NCBI RefSeq assembly: GCF_035668035.1
Contig: NZ_JAYMYJ010000030.1
Coordinates: forward strand, 1 to 64,000
Origin: Thiothrix phosphatis
GTDB lineage: Bacteria > Pseudomonadota > Gammaproteobacteria > Thiotrichales > Thiotrichaceae
DNA length: 64,000 bases
Direction of reading: 5' to 3'
Part shown: in pieces, positions 48,147 through 57,317 of the stretch
How the letters are laid out: each line of letters starts with the position of its first letter
Numbering within the stretch: position 1 is the stretch's first letter
The notes under the pieces: generated by a model
Told to the model about the DNA's origin: nothing
What the model saw: the letters and a program-made list of their open reading frames with translations, nothing else
Databases searched by the model: none
Translations under genes and position numbers: made by a program

Positions 48147-49637
48147 ATGGGAAAACCTACAGGATTCATCGAATATCAACGCTTGCTGCCCTCTGACCGC
48201 GCGCCGTTGGAGCGCGTCAAGGATTGGCGTGAATTTCACTTGCATTTCAACCGTGAAGAAGACGGCAGGGAGCAAGGCGCACGCTGCATGGAGTGCGGCA
48301 TCCCGTTTTGCCAAACCGGCAAGTTGTTGCCCGGCGGGGCTAGCGGCTGCCCAGTCCACAACCTGATTCCGGAGTGGAACGACATGATCTTCCGCGGCTT
48401 GTGGAAGGAAGCCTATGAACGGCTGCGCATGACCAACAATTTCCCGGAATTCACTGGGCGCGTTTGCCCTGCGCCATGTGAAGGCTCCTGTACCCTCGGC
48501 ATCAACGAGCCACCCGTCACCATCAAGCTGAATGAAGTCAGCATCATCGACAAGGCGTTTGAGGAAGGCTGGGTTCAACCTGAAATCCCTGTGGAACGCA
48601 CCGGCAAAAAGGTGGCGGTGGTGGGTTCTGGCCCCGCTGGATTGGCCTGCGCCGACCAACTGAACAAAGCTGGCCACGAAGTCACCGTTTATGAGCGCGC
48701 TGACCGCATTGGCGGCCTGCTGATGTATGGCATCCCCAATATGAAGCTGGATAAGCAGGAAGTCGTGCAGCGCCGCGTTGACCTGATGGCGGCCGAAGGC
48801 GTGCAATTCATCACCAATGTGGAAGTTGGCAAGGATATTTCCGCTGAAACCTTACGCAGTGACTTCGATGCTGTGGTGTTGTGCGCTGGAGCCACCCAAC
48901 CGCGCGACCTGCCAGTAGCTGGCCGGGAACTCACTGGTGTGCATTTCGCCATGGACTTCCTCACCGCCAACACCAAGAGCCTGCTGGACTCCAACTTGGA
49001 AAATGGCCAGTACATATCCGCCAAGGGACTGGACGTCATTGTCATTGGCGGTGGCGACACCGGCACTGATTGCGTGGCGACTTCTGTACGTCATGGCTGT
49101 AAATCCGTCACCCAGCTGGAAATCATGCCGCGCCAACCAGATGCGCGCCAGCCGGACAACCCATGGCCGGAATGGCCGCGCGTCCATAAAGTTGACTATG
49201 GGCAGGAAGAAGCAGCGGCAATCTTTGGGCGCGACCCGCGTGACTACCTGATTTCCACCAAAAAGCTGGTTGGCGATGAAAATGGCCATGTGAAGGAAAT
49301 CCATACGATTGGGGTGCGTTGGGAACGTGATGAACACGGACGCATGAATCTGGCGGAAGTGGAAAACACCGCACAAGCACTTCCGGCCCAATTGGTATTG
49401 CTGGCGATGGGCTTTACCGGCCCGGAAAAAACCTTGATTGACGCCCTCCGACTGGACACTGACCCTCGTGGCAACGTCAAAGCCGAGTATGGCCAATATG
49501 CCACCAATCTGCCGGGTGTATTTGCAGCGGGCGATATGCGCCGTGGTCAAAGCCTAGTGGTCTGGGCCATCAATGAAGGCCGGGAAGCAGCCCGTGAATG
49601 TGACCGGTTCTTGATGGGCAAGACATTCCTGCCCTGA
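48147..49637 (+). CDS. gltD: Glutamate synthase small subunit GltD (496 aa)
   Basis: Feeds electrons from NADPH to the large subunit. N-terminal Fe-S motifs (ARCMECGIPFCQTGK, GCPVHNLIPEWND, GRVCPAPCEGSCTLGI) coordinate two 4Fe-4S clusters. FAD-binding GxGxxG in KVAVVGSGPAGLACADQL, and the NADPH site in VIVIGGGDTGTDCVATSVRHG. Ends with the LLAMGFTGPE and GVFAAGDMRRGQSLVVWAINEG blocks of this family. In operon with gltB. A terminator follows. Confidence 0.97.
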   Translation: MGKPTGFIEYQRLLPSDRAPLERVKDWREFHLHFNREEDGREQGARCMECGIPFCQTGKLLPGGASGCPVHNLIPEWNDMIFRGLWKEAYERLRMTNNFPEFTGRVCPAPCEGSCTLGINEPPVTIKLNEVSIIDKAFEEGWVQPEIPVERTGKKVAVVGSGPAGLACADQLNKAGHEVTVYERADRIGGLLMYGIPNMKLDKQEVVQRRVDLMAAEGVQFITNVEVGKDISAETLRSDFDAVVLCAGATQPRDLPVAGRELTGVHFAMDFLTANTKSLLDSNLENGQYISAKGLDVIVIGGGDTGTDCVATSVRHGCKSVTQLEIMPRQPDARQPDNPWPEWPRVHKVDYGQEEAAAIFGRDPRDYLISTKKLVGDENGHVKEIHTIGVRWERDEHGRMNLAEVENTAQALPAQLVLLAMGFTGPEKTLIDALRLDTDPRGNVKAEYGQYATNLPGVFAAGDMRRGQSLVVWAINEGREAARECDRFLMGKTFLP

Positions 49638-49647
49638 TTTCTGACTG

Positions 49648-49685
49648 TGCCCCACCTCCTAAACAATGGGGGTGGGGTTTCCTCC
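49648..49685. terminator. Terminator after gltD
   Basis: CCCCACC (49650-49656) pairs with GGTGGGG (49671-49677), then TTTCC. Lies between the convergent gltD and the BY-kinase gene and probably serves the plus strand. Confidence 0.7.
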
Positions 49686-49714
49686 CCTGAGCATCCCGCC
49701 TCCCCTCATATGCC

Positions 49715-52006
49715 CTATATTACCGGGGCAAGATTGAGTCCTTTGCGCTTTCCTTTCGCCACTTTGGCCGCAATACGCTCTTTTGCCGGAATCCGAGTTT
49801 GGTAGCGATCGTAATAGCGGTAATCGATCGCATCATCCTGTGACTTGACCATCAGAAAACCGACAACGTTATGCCTGACCCGCCGCAACTGCTCAATAAC
49901 GTTCAACAAACGTTTGCGGTTGATATGGTCTTCATCTGCAACAATTAATGTAGCCTCAGCCATCGAAGAGAGGTACATCGCATCCGCAAACCCAGTGGCG
50001 GGGGGCGCATCAATGATCACACTATCGAAATGCTTGGAGGCTAGGTTGAGCAGTTGCACCATCGCTTGGCTGGACACCAGTTTTACCGGGTCTGCCACCA
50101 AGGTTCCAGCAGTAATAAAATACATGCCTTTCACCTCGCGGGAAGGATGGGTGATGCTGGCGATGTCTGTTTCACCATTCAAAAAATTGCTCAGGCCACG
50201 GGCATTCGGCAACCCCATTTTGACATGGACGGAAGGTCGGCGCAGGTCAGCATCGATCAACAAGACCTTCAACCCCTGTTGCGCCTGACTAAAAGCGATA
50301 TTGACGGCTGATGTAGATTTCCCCTCTGCAGGATTCACACTGGTAATCAAGGTGATGCGCGGCGCAACCCCGCCTGGCAAAACAAAGCGTAGGTTCGCTG
50401 TTGCAACCCGATAGGCCTCCGCCAGTAGGGAACCAACATCCCGGGCGGTCGCCAACGCCAAGTGGCTTTCCGATTTGTTGCGCACATGTGGGATAGCCCC
50501 CAATATCGGCAAACCACTGAGCGCCTGCAACTCGCCGACCGAAGCAACGCTTTGATTGAGGGTTTCGCGCAATAACGCCGCCCCTATCCCCAACATCAAC
50601 CCAACCAAGCCACCCAGAATCAGGTTTAGCGTCTTTTTAGGACGGAAAATATCATCCGGGGTTGTCGCCGCATCCACAACACGGATATTGCTGGTGGTGG
50701 CATTGGAGGCCACACTCACTTCTTTCAGGCGTTGTAAAAGGCCATCATAGAGATTACGGCTGGTTTCGACTTCCCGCTTGAGGGCGTTGTATTCAACACC
50801 ACGATCCCGTTGGTCAATCAGTTCATTCTTGTAACTGTCAACCTGAGCGCGCAAATCATCTTCCAGTTTCTTGGCGGCTGCATAGTCAGCCTGCAACGAT
50901 TGTTTGAGGCCACCCACCTCATTATTCAACTGCCGACGGACTTCCTGAATCTGTTGCTGCAAGAGTTGCATGTCAGGATACCCCGGCTTGAAAAGCTTCA
51001 GCTTTTCCTGGTATTCCGCCTCCAGCGTCACCAAATTCTGCTTGATGCCTTCCACAACCGGGTTATTGAGCACTTCGCGGACATTGCCGTGCTTACGCCC
51101 TTGAATCATCTGGCTTTCCGCCTGGATGCGGTTACGCTGGGCTTCCCCCAAAGCGGAGTACAGCTCATCCAACTTGCGCTCCTGCGTGGATTGGCTGTTG
51201 TTAACCTCCAGAATATCGTTCTGTTTGGCGTATTCAATCAGCTTGGCCTCCTGCAAGTTCAGGCGGCTGCGGGCTTTTTCCAGCTCCTGTTCCAGGAATT
51301 CCTTAGCGTAGGTATCTGTTTCACTTTGTGAATTGATATTGTCCTTAATAAAGGAACTCACCAAAGCATTGACAATTTCCGCTGACAAAGCTGGGTCAGG
51401 GCTTTCAAAAAACACTTTGACCAAATGGGTCTTTTCGATGGGCTCAACATACAGGCTCTGCAAAAATGCAGCTGAATAATCAACGTTCTGAGGTTTATTG
51501 CTAACTTCTCCACCACCACCACCCGGCAACAAAGCGGTGAACATGTTCTTGAGCGCTTTAGCGAATGACTGCAACAAGCTGACTTTTTCAGGCCGTCCAA
51601 ACAAACGGGTCTGCAAATCCAGGTCGGTAATCACCCGATCAGCCAGTTTGCGGCTTTTCAATTGTTCGTACTGGGTGCGGAAAAATGGGTCTTGATCCCC
51701 CATATCCGGTGAAGCGGCAGAGACCGTGCCAAAATTAACAACTTGCGCCCCCTCCTTTTCAATTTGGATGGTGGCTCCGGCACGGTAAGTGGGTGTGGTT
51801 GTCCACGTAATATAAGCTGTCAGCAATAGGATTGATAAAGCCGTCAACAGCAATGTCCATTTTTGCCGCAGCAAACGCCGCCATACGTCTTCAAGCGTCA
51901 GGGAATGCACTGATGCCCCTGGCGCAGGGATTGTGATATACGGTGAAGGCATACCCGCATGCAGAGGAGGTGAGGCAATATTTTTTTTATTGGCGACAGT
52001 TAGCAT
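49715..52006 (-). CDS. Polysaccharide co-polymerase with BY-kinase domain (Wzc/GumC-like, 763 aa)
   Basis: Controls chain length and export in Wzy-dependent exopolysaccharide synthesis. The Wzz domain lies between membrane helices near residues 60-80 (LLLTALSILLLTAYITW) and near 490 (LNLILGGLVGLMLGIGAALL). A long coiled coil lies between (about 210-420). The kinase has Walker A in SVNPAEGKSTSAVN, A' LLIDADLRRP and VIIDAPPATGFADA. The tail has only a small Tyr group (DYRYYDRY). I start at MLTVANKKNIAS because the extra upstream codons have no ribosome site. It is at the edge of the exopolysaccharide cluster. Confidence 0.9.
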   Translation of the reverse strand: MLTVANKKNIASPPLHAGMPSPYITIPAPGASVHSLTLEDVWRRLLRQKWTLLLTALSILLLTAYITWTTTPTYRAGATIQIEKEGAQVVNFGTVSAASPDMGDQDPFFRTQYEQLKSRKLADRVITDLDLQTRLFGRPEKVSLLQSFAKALKNMFTALLPGGGGGEVSNKPQNVDYSAAFLQSLYVEPIEKTHLVKVFFESPDPALSAEIVNALVSSFIKDNINSQSETDTYAKEFLEQELEKARSRLNLQEAKLIEYAKQNDILEVNNSQSTQERKLDELYSALGEAQRNRIQAESQMIQGRKHGNVREVLNNPVVEGIKQNLVTLEAEYQEKLKLFKPGYPDMQLLQQQIQEVRRQLNNEVGGLKQSLQADYAAAKKLEDDLRAQVDSYKNELIDQRDRGVEYNALKREVETSRNLYDGLLQRLKEVSVASNATTSNIRVVDAATTPDDIFRPKKTLNLILGGLVGLMLGIGAALLRETLNQSVASVGELQALSGLPILGAIPHVRNKSESHLALATARDVGSLLAEAYRVATANLRFVLPGGVAPRITLITSVNPAEGKSTSAVNIAFSQAQQGLKVLLIDADLRRPSVHVKMGLPNARGLSNFLNGETDIASITHPSREVKGMYFITAGTLVADPVKLVSSQAMVQLLNLASKHFDSVIIDAPPATGFADAMYLSSMAEATLIVADEDHINRKRLLNVIEQLRRVRHNVVGFLMVKSQDDAIDYRYYDRYQTRIPAKERIAAKVAKGKRKGLNLAPVI

Positions 52007-52236
52007 GATTCTCTGGACGAGCATAGTTGTTAGTATTACGCCCATTCTCCACTACCCCATGCAACACCGCAAAGATTTGTTTGCATGCGTAGGCATTTTG
52101 TAGATAAGCGGAAACCAACTTGCTCCGCATTCACCGTCTGACCTGCCAGGCTCCTCCGTTAATCCGCCAAAACTGGCGTAAACCATAATGCCATCGTAAA
52201 AATATAGAATTATAAAAATAAATACTGATCCGGAAC

Positions 52237-53235
52237 ATGAGCATAACTATCACCCCCGATCTGGCTAATGCACAAAAGCATGATTCCGTTGATATTTTTA
52301 CCAGTCCTGCATTCCGCAGCATTATCGCCCATGAATTCAAATTGCAAGCTGTTCAAGTGACCTTGGCGCTTAAAGAACAAGTCCATTTCATTCCGGCCTT
52401 TACCCGTAACAACCTATTGGGTGGAAAAACCCTGATTCTTGGCGCAGGCTTTGACAAAACTGGCGTCATACTTGGCGTCAACGCCCAGGATTACGGCCAT
52501 GTGATTGAGCAACTGGCGCAGGAGCTGACCGCAACCGATATTAAATGCTTGGAAATACGCACCACCCAGCACATTCCCTGCCTACCGGATGAAGCGGACA
52601 AGGTGGAGCTGAATGTTGATATTCAGCCATCCGTGGAAGCTGTTTGGGAAAGCCTGTCCACCAACACCCGTAAAAATATCCGTCGCCCCTTGAAACGTGG
52701 TTTTACCTCCATTATTGGCACAACACCCAAATTACTGGATGAATTTTATCAATTGTACCGCATGAGCCTGCATGACATTGGCAGCCTGCCCCATCCCAAA
52801 CCTTTCTTTGCCGACCTGCTGGCGCAATGCCCGGAACAGACCGAGATTTTCGTCGGCTATATGGATAACCTTCCGGTAGTCTCCTCCATCAGTTTCACCA
52901 ATCAGGATGAAATCTATGGCGCATGGTCAGGCATCCACAGCGACTATAAAAAACATAATGTTTTCCTCGCCATGCTGTGGCAAATGGTTGAGCATTGCGG
53001 CGAAACCGGGCGCAAAACCTACAATCTCGGGCGCTCATCCGCAGACAGCAACCCGTACCAGTTCAAACTGAAACTGGCCAACCGCGTCCACAAAATTTAT
53101 TACTACCGGTTGCCGATCACCTCTCCCCGCAAAACGCGCTCCCACACGCAGGATGCGGCATCCTGGCTGATCCGCAATACGCCCGAAATCGTGATGGATG
53201 GGCTTTCCCGCACCCTCCTCCACCGCTTTTACTGA
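52237..53235 (+). CDS. FemAB-related protein of PEP-CTERM/XrtA exopolysaccharide loci (332 aa)
   Basis: GNAT-fold peptidyl/aminoacyltransferase family. The pattern fits the FemAB-like subfamily associated with XrtA exopolysaccharide loci: SVEAVWESLSTNTRKNIRRPLKRGF, DEFYQLYRMSLHDIGSLPHPKPFFADLL, VGYMDNLPVVSSISFTNQDEIYGAWSGIHSDYKKH and LGRSSADSNPYQFKLKLANR. It probably adds an amino acid or similar group to a polysaccharide or lipid intermediate. It is the first of three plus-strand genes. Confidence 0.78.
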   Translation: MSITITPDLANAQKHDSVDIFTSPAFRSIIAHEFKLQAVQVTLALKEQVHFIPAFTRNNLLGGKTLILGAGFDKTGVILGVNAQDYGHVIEQLAQELTATDIKCLEIRTTQHIPCLPDEADKVELNVDIQPSVEAVWESLSTNTRKNIRRPLKRGFTSIIGTTPKLLDEFYQLYRMSLHDIGSLPHPKPFFADLLAQCPEQTEIFVGYMDNLPVVSSISFTNQDEIYGAWSGIHSDYKKHNVFLAMLWQMVEHCGETGRKTYNLGRSSADSNPYQFKLKLANRVHKIYYYRLPITSPRKTRSHTQDAASWLIRNTPEIVMDGLSRTLLHRFY

Positions 53236-53248
53236 CAAGGACAACAAC

Positions 53249-54418
53249 ATGAAGATTCTGGAAGTTTGCACCGTCAGCAGTTCAGCCTACGCGCTAGTGT
53301 TCCAGCGGGCGCATGCGCTCAACCAACGCCATACCGGCAAGCTGCATGTCGACCTGCTGTGCACCGACGGCCCGGAAGTGGCGCTGATGCGGGAACAAGG
53401 CATGAATGTGATCGTGGAAACCCTGCACCGCAGCCTCAACCCCCTGCGCCTCATGCGTTCCGCCTGGAGCCTGCGCCGCGCCATCCGGCAAGGCGGTTAC
53501 GACGCAGTCCACCTGCATTTCGGCATTCCGGGACTGGTTGGGCGTTTTCTGGCGTTTTTCGACCGGAAAACCCTCTGGATTTACCAAAGCCATGGCTACA
53601 GCATTGCGGAAAATACCGGACTGCTCGCGCGCAACATTTTCATTCTGATTGAAAAGCTGCTCAAGCCAACCGTGCGTTATTCACTGTTCCAACTGCATGG
53701 GGACATGGAGCTGGCGCGGAAATACAAGCTGCTGGACGAAAAGCAAATGGTGTTTCTCGGCAATGGCGTCAACCTAACCCGCTTTACACCAAGCGATAAT
53801 CCCCATGACCCATCCAGCCCTGTCATTTTCGGCATGGTGGCGCGCTTCGAACCCATCAAGAACCATGCCCTGCTACTGGACGCCGTAGCGTTGCTGGCGC
53901 AACAGACCCGCCATTTCAAGGTAAAACTGATTGGACAAGGCCCCCTGAAAACCGAGGTGCAAACCTCCATCCAGCAAAAAGGTTTAGAAGATGTGGTGGA
54001 AATCGTCGCGTATAGCAACGACATGCCCGCCTTCTACCACAGCATTGACGTCGGGGTGCTGACCTCGTTTGCCGAAGGCATTCCCCGCGCCCTGATCGAG
54101 CCGATGGCGTCCGGCAAGCCCGTCATCTGCACCGATGTGAAAGGCAGCCGGGAGGCCATTGTTGACCGGGAAACCGGCTTCAAAACCCCGCTGGGTTCAC
54201 CGGAAACGCTGGCCGGACACCTGTTGTGGTTCATCCGCAATCACGACCAGCGGCAGGCAATGGGCAAAGCCGCCCGCATCCACGCCGAAAAGCATTTCTC
54301 CGAAGAACATGTGCTCGACATTCTTGGGGAGATTTATCTGTCCTGCGCCAACCCGTTTAACCCCACCCTTGGCAAGGAAGGGCTGGAAGGGGTGGCATCC
54401 CTGGAGGTGAAAGCATGA
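53249..54418 (+). CDS. Glycosyltransferase family 4 (389 aa)
   Basis: GT-B fold retaining transferase. Starts MKILEVCTVSSSAYALVFQRAHAL with AAGGA 8 bases upstream. Donor-binding domain begins with VIFGMVARFEPIKNHALLLDAVALL, then the EX7E-like block DVGVLTSFAEGIPRALIEPMASGKPVICTDVKGSREAIVD. Transfers a sugar to the growing exopolysaccharide repeat unit. Overlaps the deacetylase gene by four bases (ATGA). Confidence 0.88.
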   Translation: MKILEVCTVSSSAYALVFQRAHALNQRHTGKLHVDLLCTDGPEVALMREQGMNVIVETLHRSLNPLRLMRSAWSLRRAIRQGGYDAVHLHFGIPGLVGRFLAFFDRKTLWIYQSHGYSIAENTGLLARNIFILIEKLLKPTVRYSLFQLHGDMELARKYKLLDEKQMVFLGNGVNLTRFTPSDNPHDPSSPVIFGMVARFEPIKNHALLLDAVALLAQQTRHFKVKLIGQGPLKTEVQTSIQQKGLEDVVEIVAYSNDMPAFYHSIDVGVLTSFAEGIPRALIEPMASGKPVICTDVKGSREAIVDRETGFKTPLGSPETLAGHLLWFIRNHDQRQAMGKAARIHAEKHFSEEHVLDILGEIYLSCANPFNPTLGKEGLEGVASLEVKA

Positions 54419-55221
54419 TTTTCAGCGCCGACATTGAAGACTGGCAACAATCCGTCTACGACTTCGACCGTGCAGTCAGCAACCGCGTGGTGCGCAACAC
54501 CAGCCGCCTGCTTGACATCCTGGATGAACACGACGTGATAGGCACATTTTTTATACAAGGGATGGTGGCGGAAAAATTCCCGAACCTAGTCAGGAGCATC
54601 GCCGACGCAGGGCATGAGCTGGCTTGCCATTCGCATAGCCACCGTATGCTTTACAACCTGACGGAAGCGCAATTCCGCACAGAACTACGCCGCTCCATGG
54701 CTGCGCTGGAAGACATCAGCGGCTCCAAGGTGATCGGTTTCCGCGCCCCCACCTTCTCAGTGCGGGACGACATTCTCGATTGGTATTGCGCCGCCTTGCG
54801 GGAAGAAGGCGTCGTTTACGACTCTTCCATCATGATTGCCACGGTGCGCAGCTGCTACGGATTCACGGATGACGGCATCCTGCGACGCATTGCCGAACGC
54901 GGGCTGGATTCCTACCCCATGAGCGTCAGCCGGGTATTGGGCAAAAACATTCCCGTCCTGGGTGGAGGCTATTTCCGCATTTATCCCTATTGGCTTACCC
55001 AGTGGCTGGCGCGCAAGCTTGACCAAAACACCAGCATTTTCTACATGCATCCCTATGAACTGGACACCAACGAATACCGGGAAGTCTCCCAACTGGTCGA
55101 CATACCCACCAAAATGGCGGTGCATCAGTTTGCCCGCCGGGGCAGTGTGGAAGGAAAACTACGTAAGCTCTTGTTGGACTATCCGTTCAGTTCATTCCGG
55201 GACACTTATTACCCGGCCTGA
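54415..55221 (+). CDS. Polysaccharide deacetylase, XrtA-associated type (268 aa)
   Basis: Carbohydrate esterase 4 (NodB) fold that removes N- or O-acetyl groups. Motif 1: FSADIEDWQQ (catalytic Asp and metal Asp), motif 2: ELACHSHSHRML (HSxxH), motif 3: VIGFRAPTFSVRD, then GGGYFRIYPYWLTQWL and FYMHPYELDT near the C-terminus (DUF3473-type). No signal peptide, so it acts in the cytoplasm or on intermediates. Coupled to the glycosyltransferase, its 3' end overlaps the 3' end of the opposing gene by 13 bases. Confidence 0.87.
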   Translation: MIFSADIEDWQQSVYDFDRAVSNRVVRNTSRLLDILDEHDVIGTFFIQGMVAEKFPNLVRSIADAGHELACHSHSHRMLYNLTEAQFRTELRRSMAALEDISGSKVIGFRAPTFSVRDDILDWYCAALREEGVVYDSSIMIATVRSCYGFTDDGILRRIAERGLDSYPMSVSRVLGKNIPVLGGGYFRIYPYWLTQWLARKLDQNTSIFYMHPYELDTNEYREVSQLVDIPTKMAVHQFARRGSVEGKLRKLLLDYPFSSFRDTYYPA

Positions 55222-56153
55222 CTGCCCTTGTCCGCTAGGCGACGCCTGTCCAAACAGAAACGGGCGTAGCCAAACGGCGTCATACCCAACACCAGCAGGC
55301 GTGGCAGCAAACCTTCGGCACTCAATGCAACATCCGGTTGCCGCTGCTGTGCATGGTGCTTGAAGCGCACAAAGCTCATCGCCACATCCAGCAAGCGCAG
55401 CGGCGCATACAGAAAGTAACGCGCCCCATGCTCCAACATCGATTTACACGCGATGGCATGGCCCAAGGCATGTTGGTCTGGCCGGGCGCGCGTCACCTGG
55501 TCTTCGCCATCGTGGTAGACGCGCAGCGCCTCGTTGACAAAGCGGGTTTTGTAACGCTCCGAAATCCGCTCCCACACCACATTTTCCGGGATCAAACCCG
55601 CCACGCCTTCATGCTCAAACGGAAATTGCCGCAATACTTCAGTACGCTGGAACCCCCATTTTTCCCCACGCACCTTGTAACGGTAGCTCATTTCCACGCT
55701 GTCTGAATCAATCCAGCCACCCACAGGATCTGCTGGAAACAAGCTGCCGACAATCTCGCCCGATTCCTTTTCACACAACACGGTCACCGCGCTGAAGCCA
55801 TTGCGTTGGTCGTCAGGAATGGCCTGCCAATGAAACAATAAGCGCTCCAACGCCTGTGGCTTGCAGGAATCATCGCTGTCCAGCGTCAGGAACAGCTCGC
55901 CTTGGGCAGCACCAATCCCCAGATTGTGCGCAACTTTCTTGTGTGCATTCTGCTGATGAAGGTAACGGATAGGGAACGCCGCTTGCGCCTGCCAGCCCTC
56001 CACCCGTTCACGGGTGTTGTCAGTGGAGCCGTCATCCACAACCAACCATTCAAAATCACGAAAAGTCTGCGCGCACAGGCTGTCATAAACCCGATGCAAG
56101 GTTTCCGCCCGATTGTAGGTTGGCGTAAAAACCGTAAATGTGTAGCGAAACAT
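55209..56153 (-). CDS. Glycosyltransferase family 2 (314 aa)
   Basis: GT-A fold. N-terminal VFTPTYNRAETLHRVYDSLC, EWLVVDDGSTDNTRERV (nucleotide site), YLHQQNAHKKVAHNLGIGAAQGELFLTLDSDD with the DXD motif, and later NGFSAVTVLCEKESGEIVGS with a TGDxxEMSYR-like VEMSYRYKVRGEKWGFQRT. Adds a sugar during repeat-unit synthesis. Last gene of the leftward operon that comes from the right edge. Confidence 0.87.
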   Translation of the reverse strand: MFRYTFTVFTPTYNRAETLHRVYDSLCAQTFRDFEWLVVDDGSTDNTRERVEGWQAQAAFPIRYLHQQNAHKKVAHNLGIGAAQGELFLTLDSDDSCKPQALERLLFHWQAIPDDQRNGFSAVTVLCEKESGEIVGSLFPADPVGGWIDSDSVEMSYRYKVRGEKWGFQRTEVLRQFPFEHEGVAGLIPENVVWERISERYKTRFVNEALRVYHDGEDQVTRARPDQHALGHAIACKSMLEHGARYFLYAPLRLLDVAMSFVRFKHHAQQRQPDVALSAEGLLPRLLVLGMTPFGYARFCLDRRRLADKGSQAG

Positions 56154-56171
56154 GTGAGCCTCCGCTTTTGA

Positions 56172-57317
56172 TTATTGTAGTGAGGGTGTTGTCAGCGGCT
56201 TTTCCTGGAAAATAGACCGATACGTGTCGATAACCGCATCCAGATTATAGGTGTCCCGGATACGGGATTGCGCCGCCTGTCCACGCTGCTGGCGCTCTGT
56301 TGCGGGTAAAGCCAGCCATTGCGCCCAGGCCGCAGCCAATTGTGCGGGCGACTCCCGTGGCACAATCAAACCTGTGGAGCCAATGAATTCTGCAATGTCG
56401 CCGACATCCGTCGCCACGCACGGCACACCCGCCGCCATCGCTTCAGCCAGAAACAGTGGAAAAGCCTCGCACCGGGATGCAAGCGTCGCCACATCCATGG
56501 CGGCAATCAGGCGGCCTGCATCCTTACGCACACCCAACAACCGTACACTTTCCTGGCAACCTGCGGACTCCAACAACTCCGCCAAAACGGTGTTGTCCGT
56601 CCCCATCCCTTCACCCGCCAGCAGGAAACAGGCTTTGTTTCCGCCCTGTACAAACAGGCGGATAGCTTCCACCAGGTTGGGAATGTCTTTTTCAGGCACA
56701 AAACGGGTCAAACTGCCAATAATTGGCGTTTCATCCGCAACACCCAACTCGGCGCGCAAGTCCTCCCGCACATCAGCAGAAAGATGTGTCCGCGCAGCAA
56801 TGCCATTGGCGACCACCAACGAACGCCCGCTGGCATAACCCAACTCACGATGACGTTGCTGGCTGCGTCTGGACACATACAAAATCCTGTCGGGAAAGCG
56901 GGATAACCACTGCCCCAACCGCAGTACCAGCGCATGTTGCATGCGTTCGGCAGTGGCAGCCTCCGGAGTATGGTGCATCCCCCACAACAACAAAGGCCGA
57001 CACCCGGCAAACAGCCACGCCAACACCGCCGCCAGGTTGCCATGATGCATCCAGCCATGGATGATATCCGGCCTGATGTCACGCACCAGACGCCATAAGC
57101 GTAATGGTGCCGCCAACATCCCCTTCCAGTGGTTGAGCTGCAATTCGTATACAGGTATCCCCGCTTGCGCAAATTGTCCCTGAACGCCATCCACCGGGCG
57201 CAGGGCAAGCACAAACGGCTTGTATTCCGTACTGAGCGGGGAAGCCACCAGATTCAGCAGCGCTTTTTGCGCCCCACCGACACTCAATGAAGTGATGACA
57301 TACAGCACCTTGCTCAT
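56172..57317 (-). CDS. Glycosyltransferase family 4 (381 aa)
   Basis: Starts MSKVLYVITSLSVGGAQKAL; the GGAQ motif is typical of GT4 enzymes. Acceptor/donor blocks: IIHGWMHHGNLAAVLAWLFA, SLTRFVPEKDIPNLVEAIRL, and the EX7E region RCEAFPLFLAEAMAAGVPCVATDVGDIAEFI. The start overlaps the flippase stop by ATGA; the longer frame upstream lies in the flippase gene. Confidence 0.88.
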   Translation of the reverse strand: MSKVLYVITSLSVGGAQKALLNLVASPLSTEYKPFVLALRPVDGVQGQFAQAGIPVYELQLNHWKGMLAAPLRLWRLVRDIRPDIIHGWMHHGNLAAVLAWLFAGCRPLLLWGMHHTPEAATAERMQHALVLRLGQWLSRFPDRILYVSRRSQQRHRELGYASGRSLVVANGIAARTHLSADVREDLRAELGVADETPIIGSLTRFVPEKDIPNLVEAIRLFVQGGNKACFLLAGEGMGTDNTVLAELLESAGCQESVRLLGVRKDAGRLIAAMDVATLASRCEAFPLFLAEAMAAGVPCVATDVGDIAEFIGSTGLIVPRESPAQLAAAWAQWLALPATERQQRGQAAQSRIRDTYNLDAVIDTYRSIFQEKPLTTPSLQ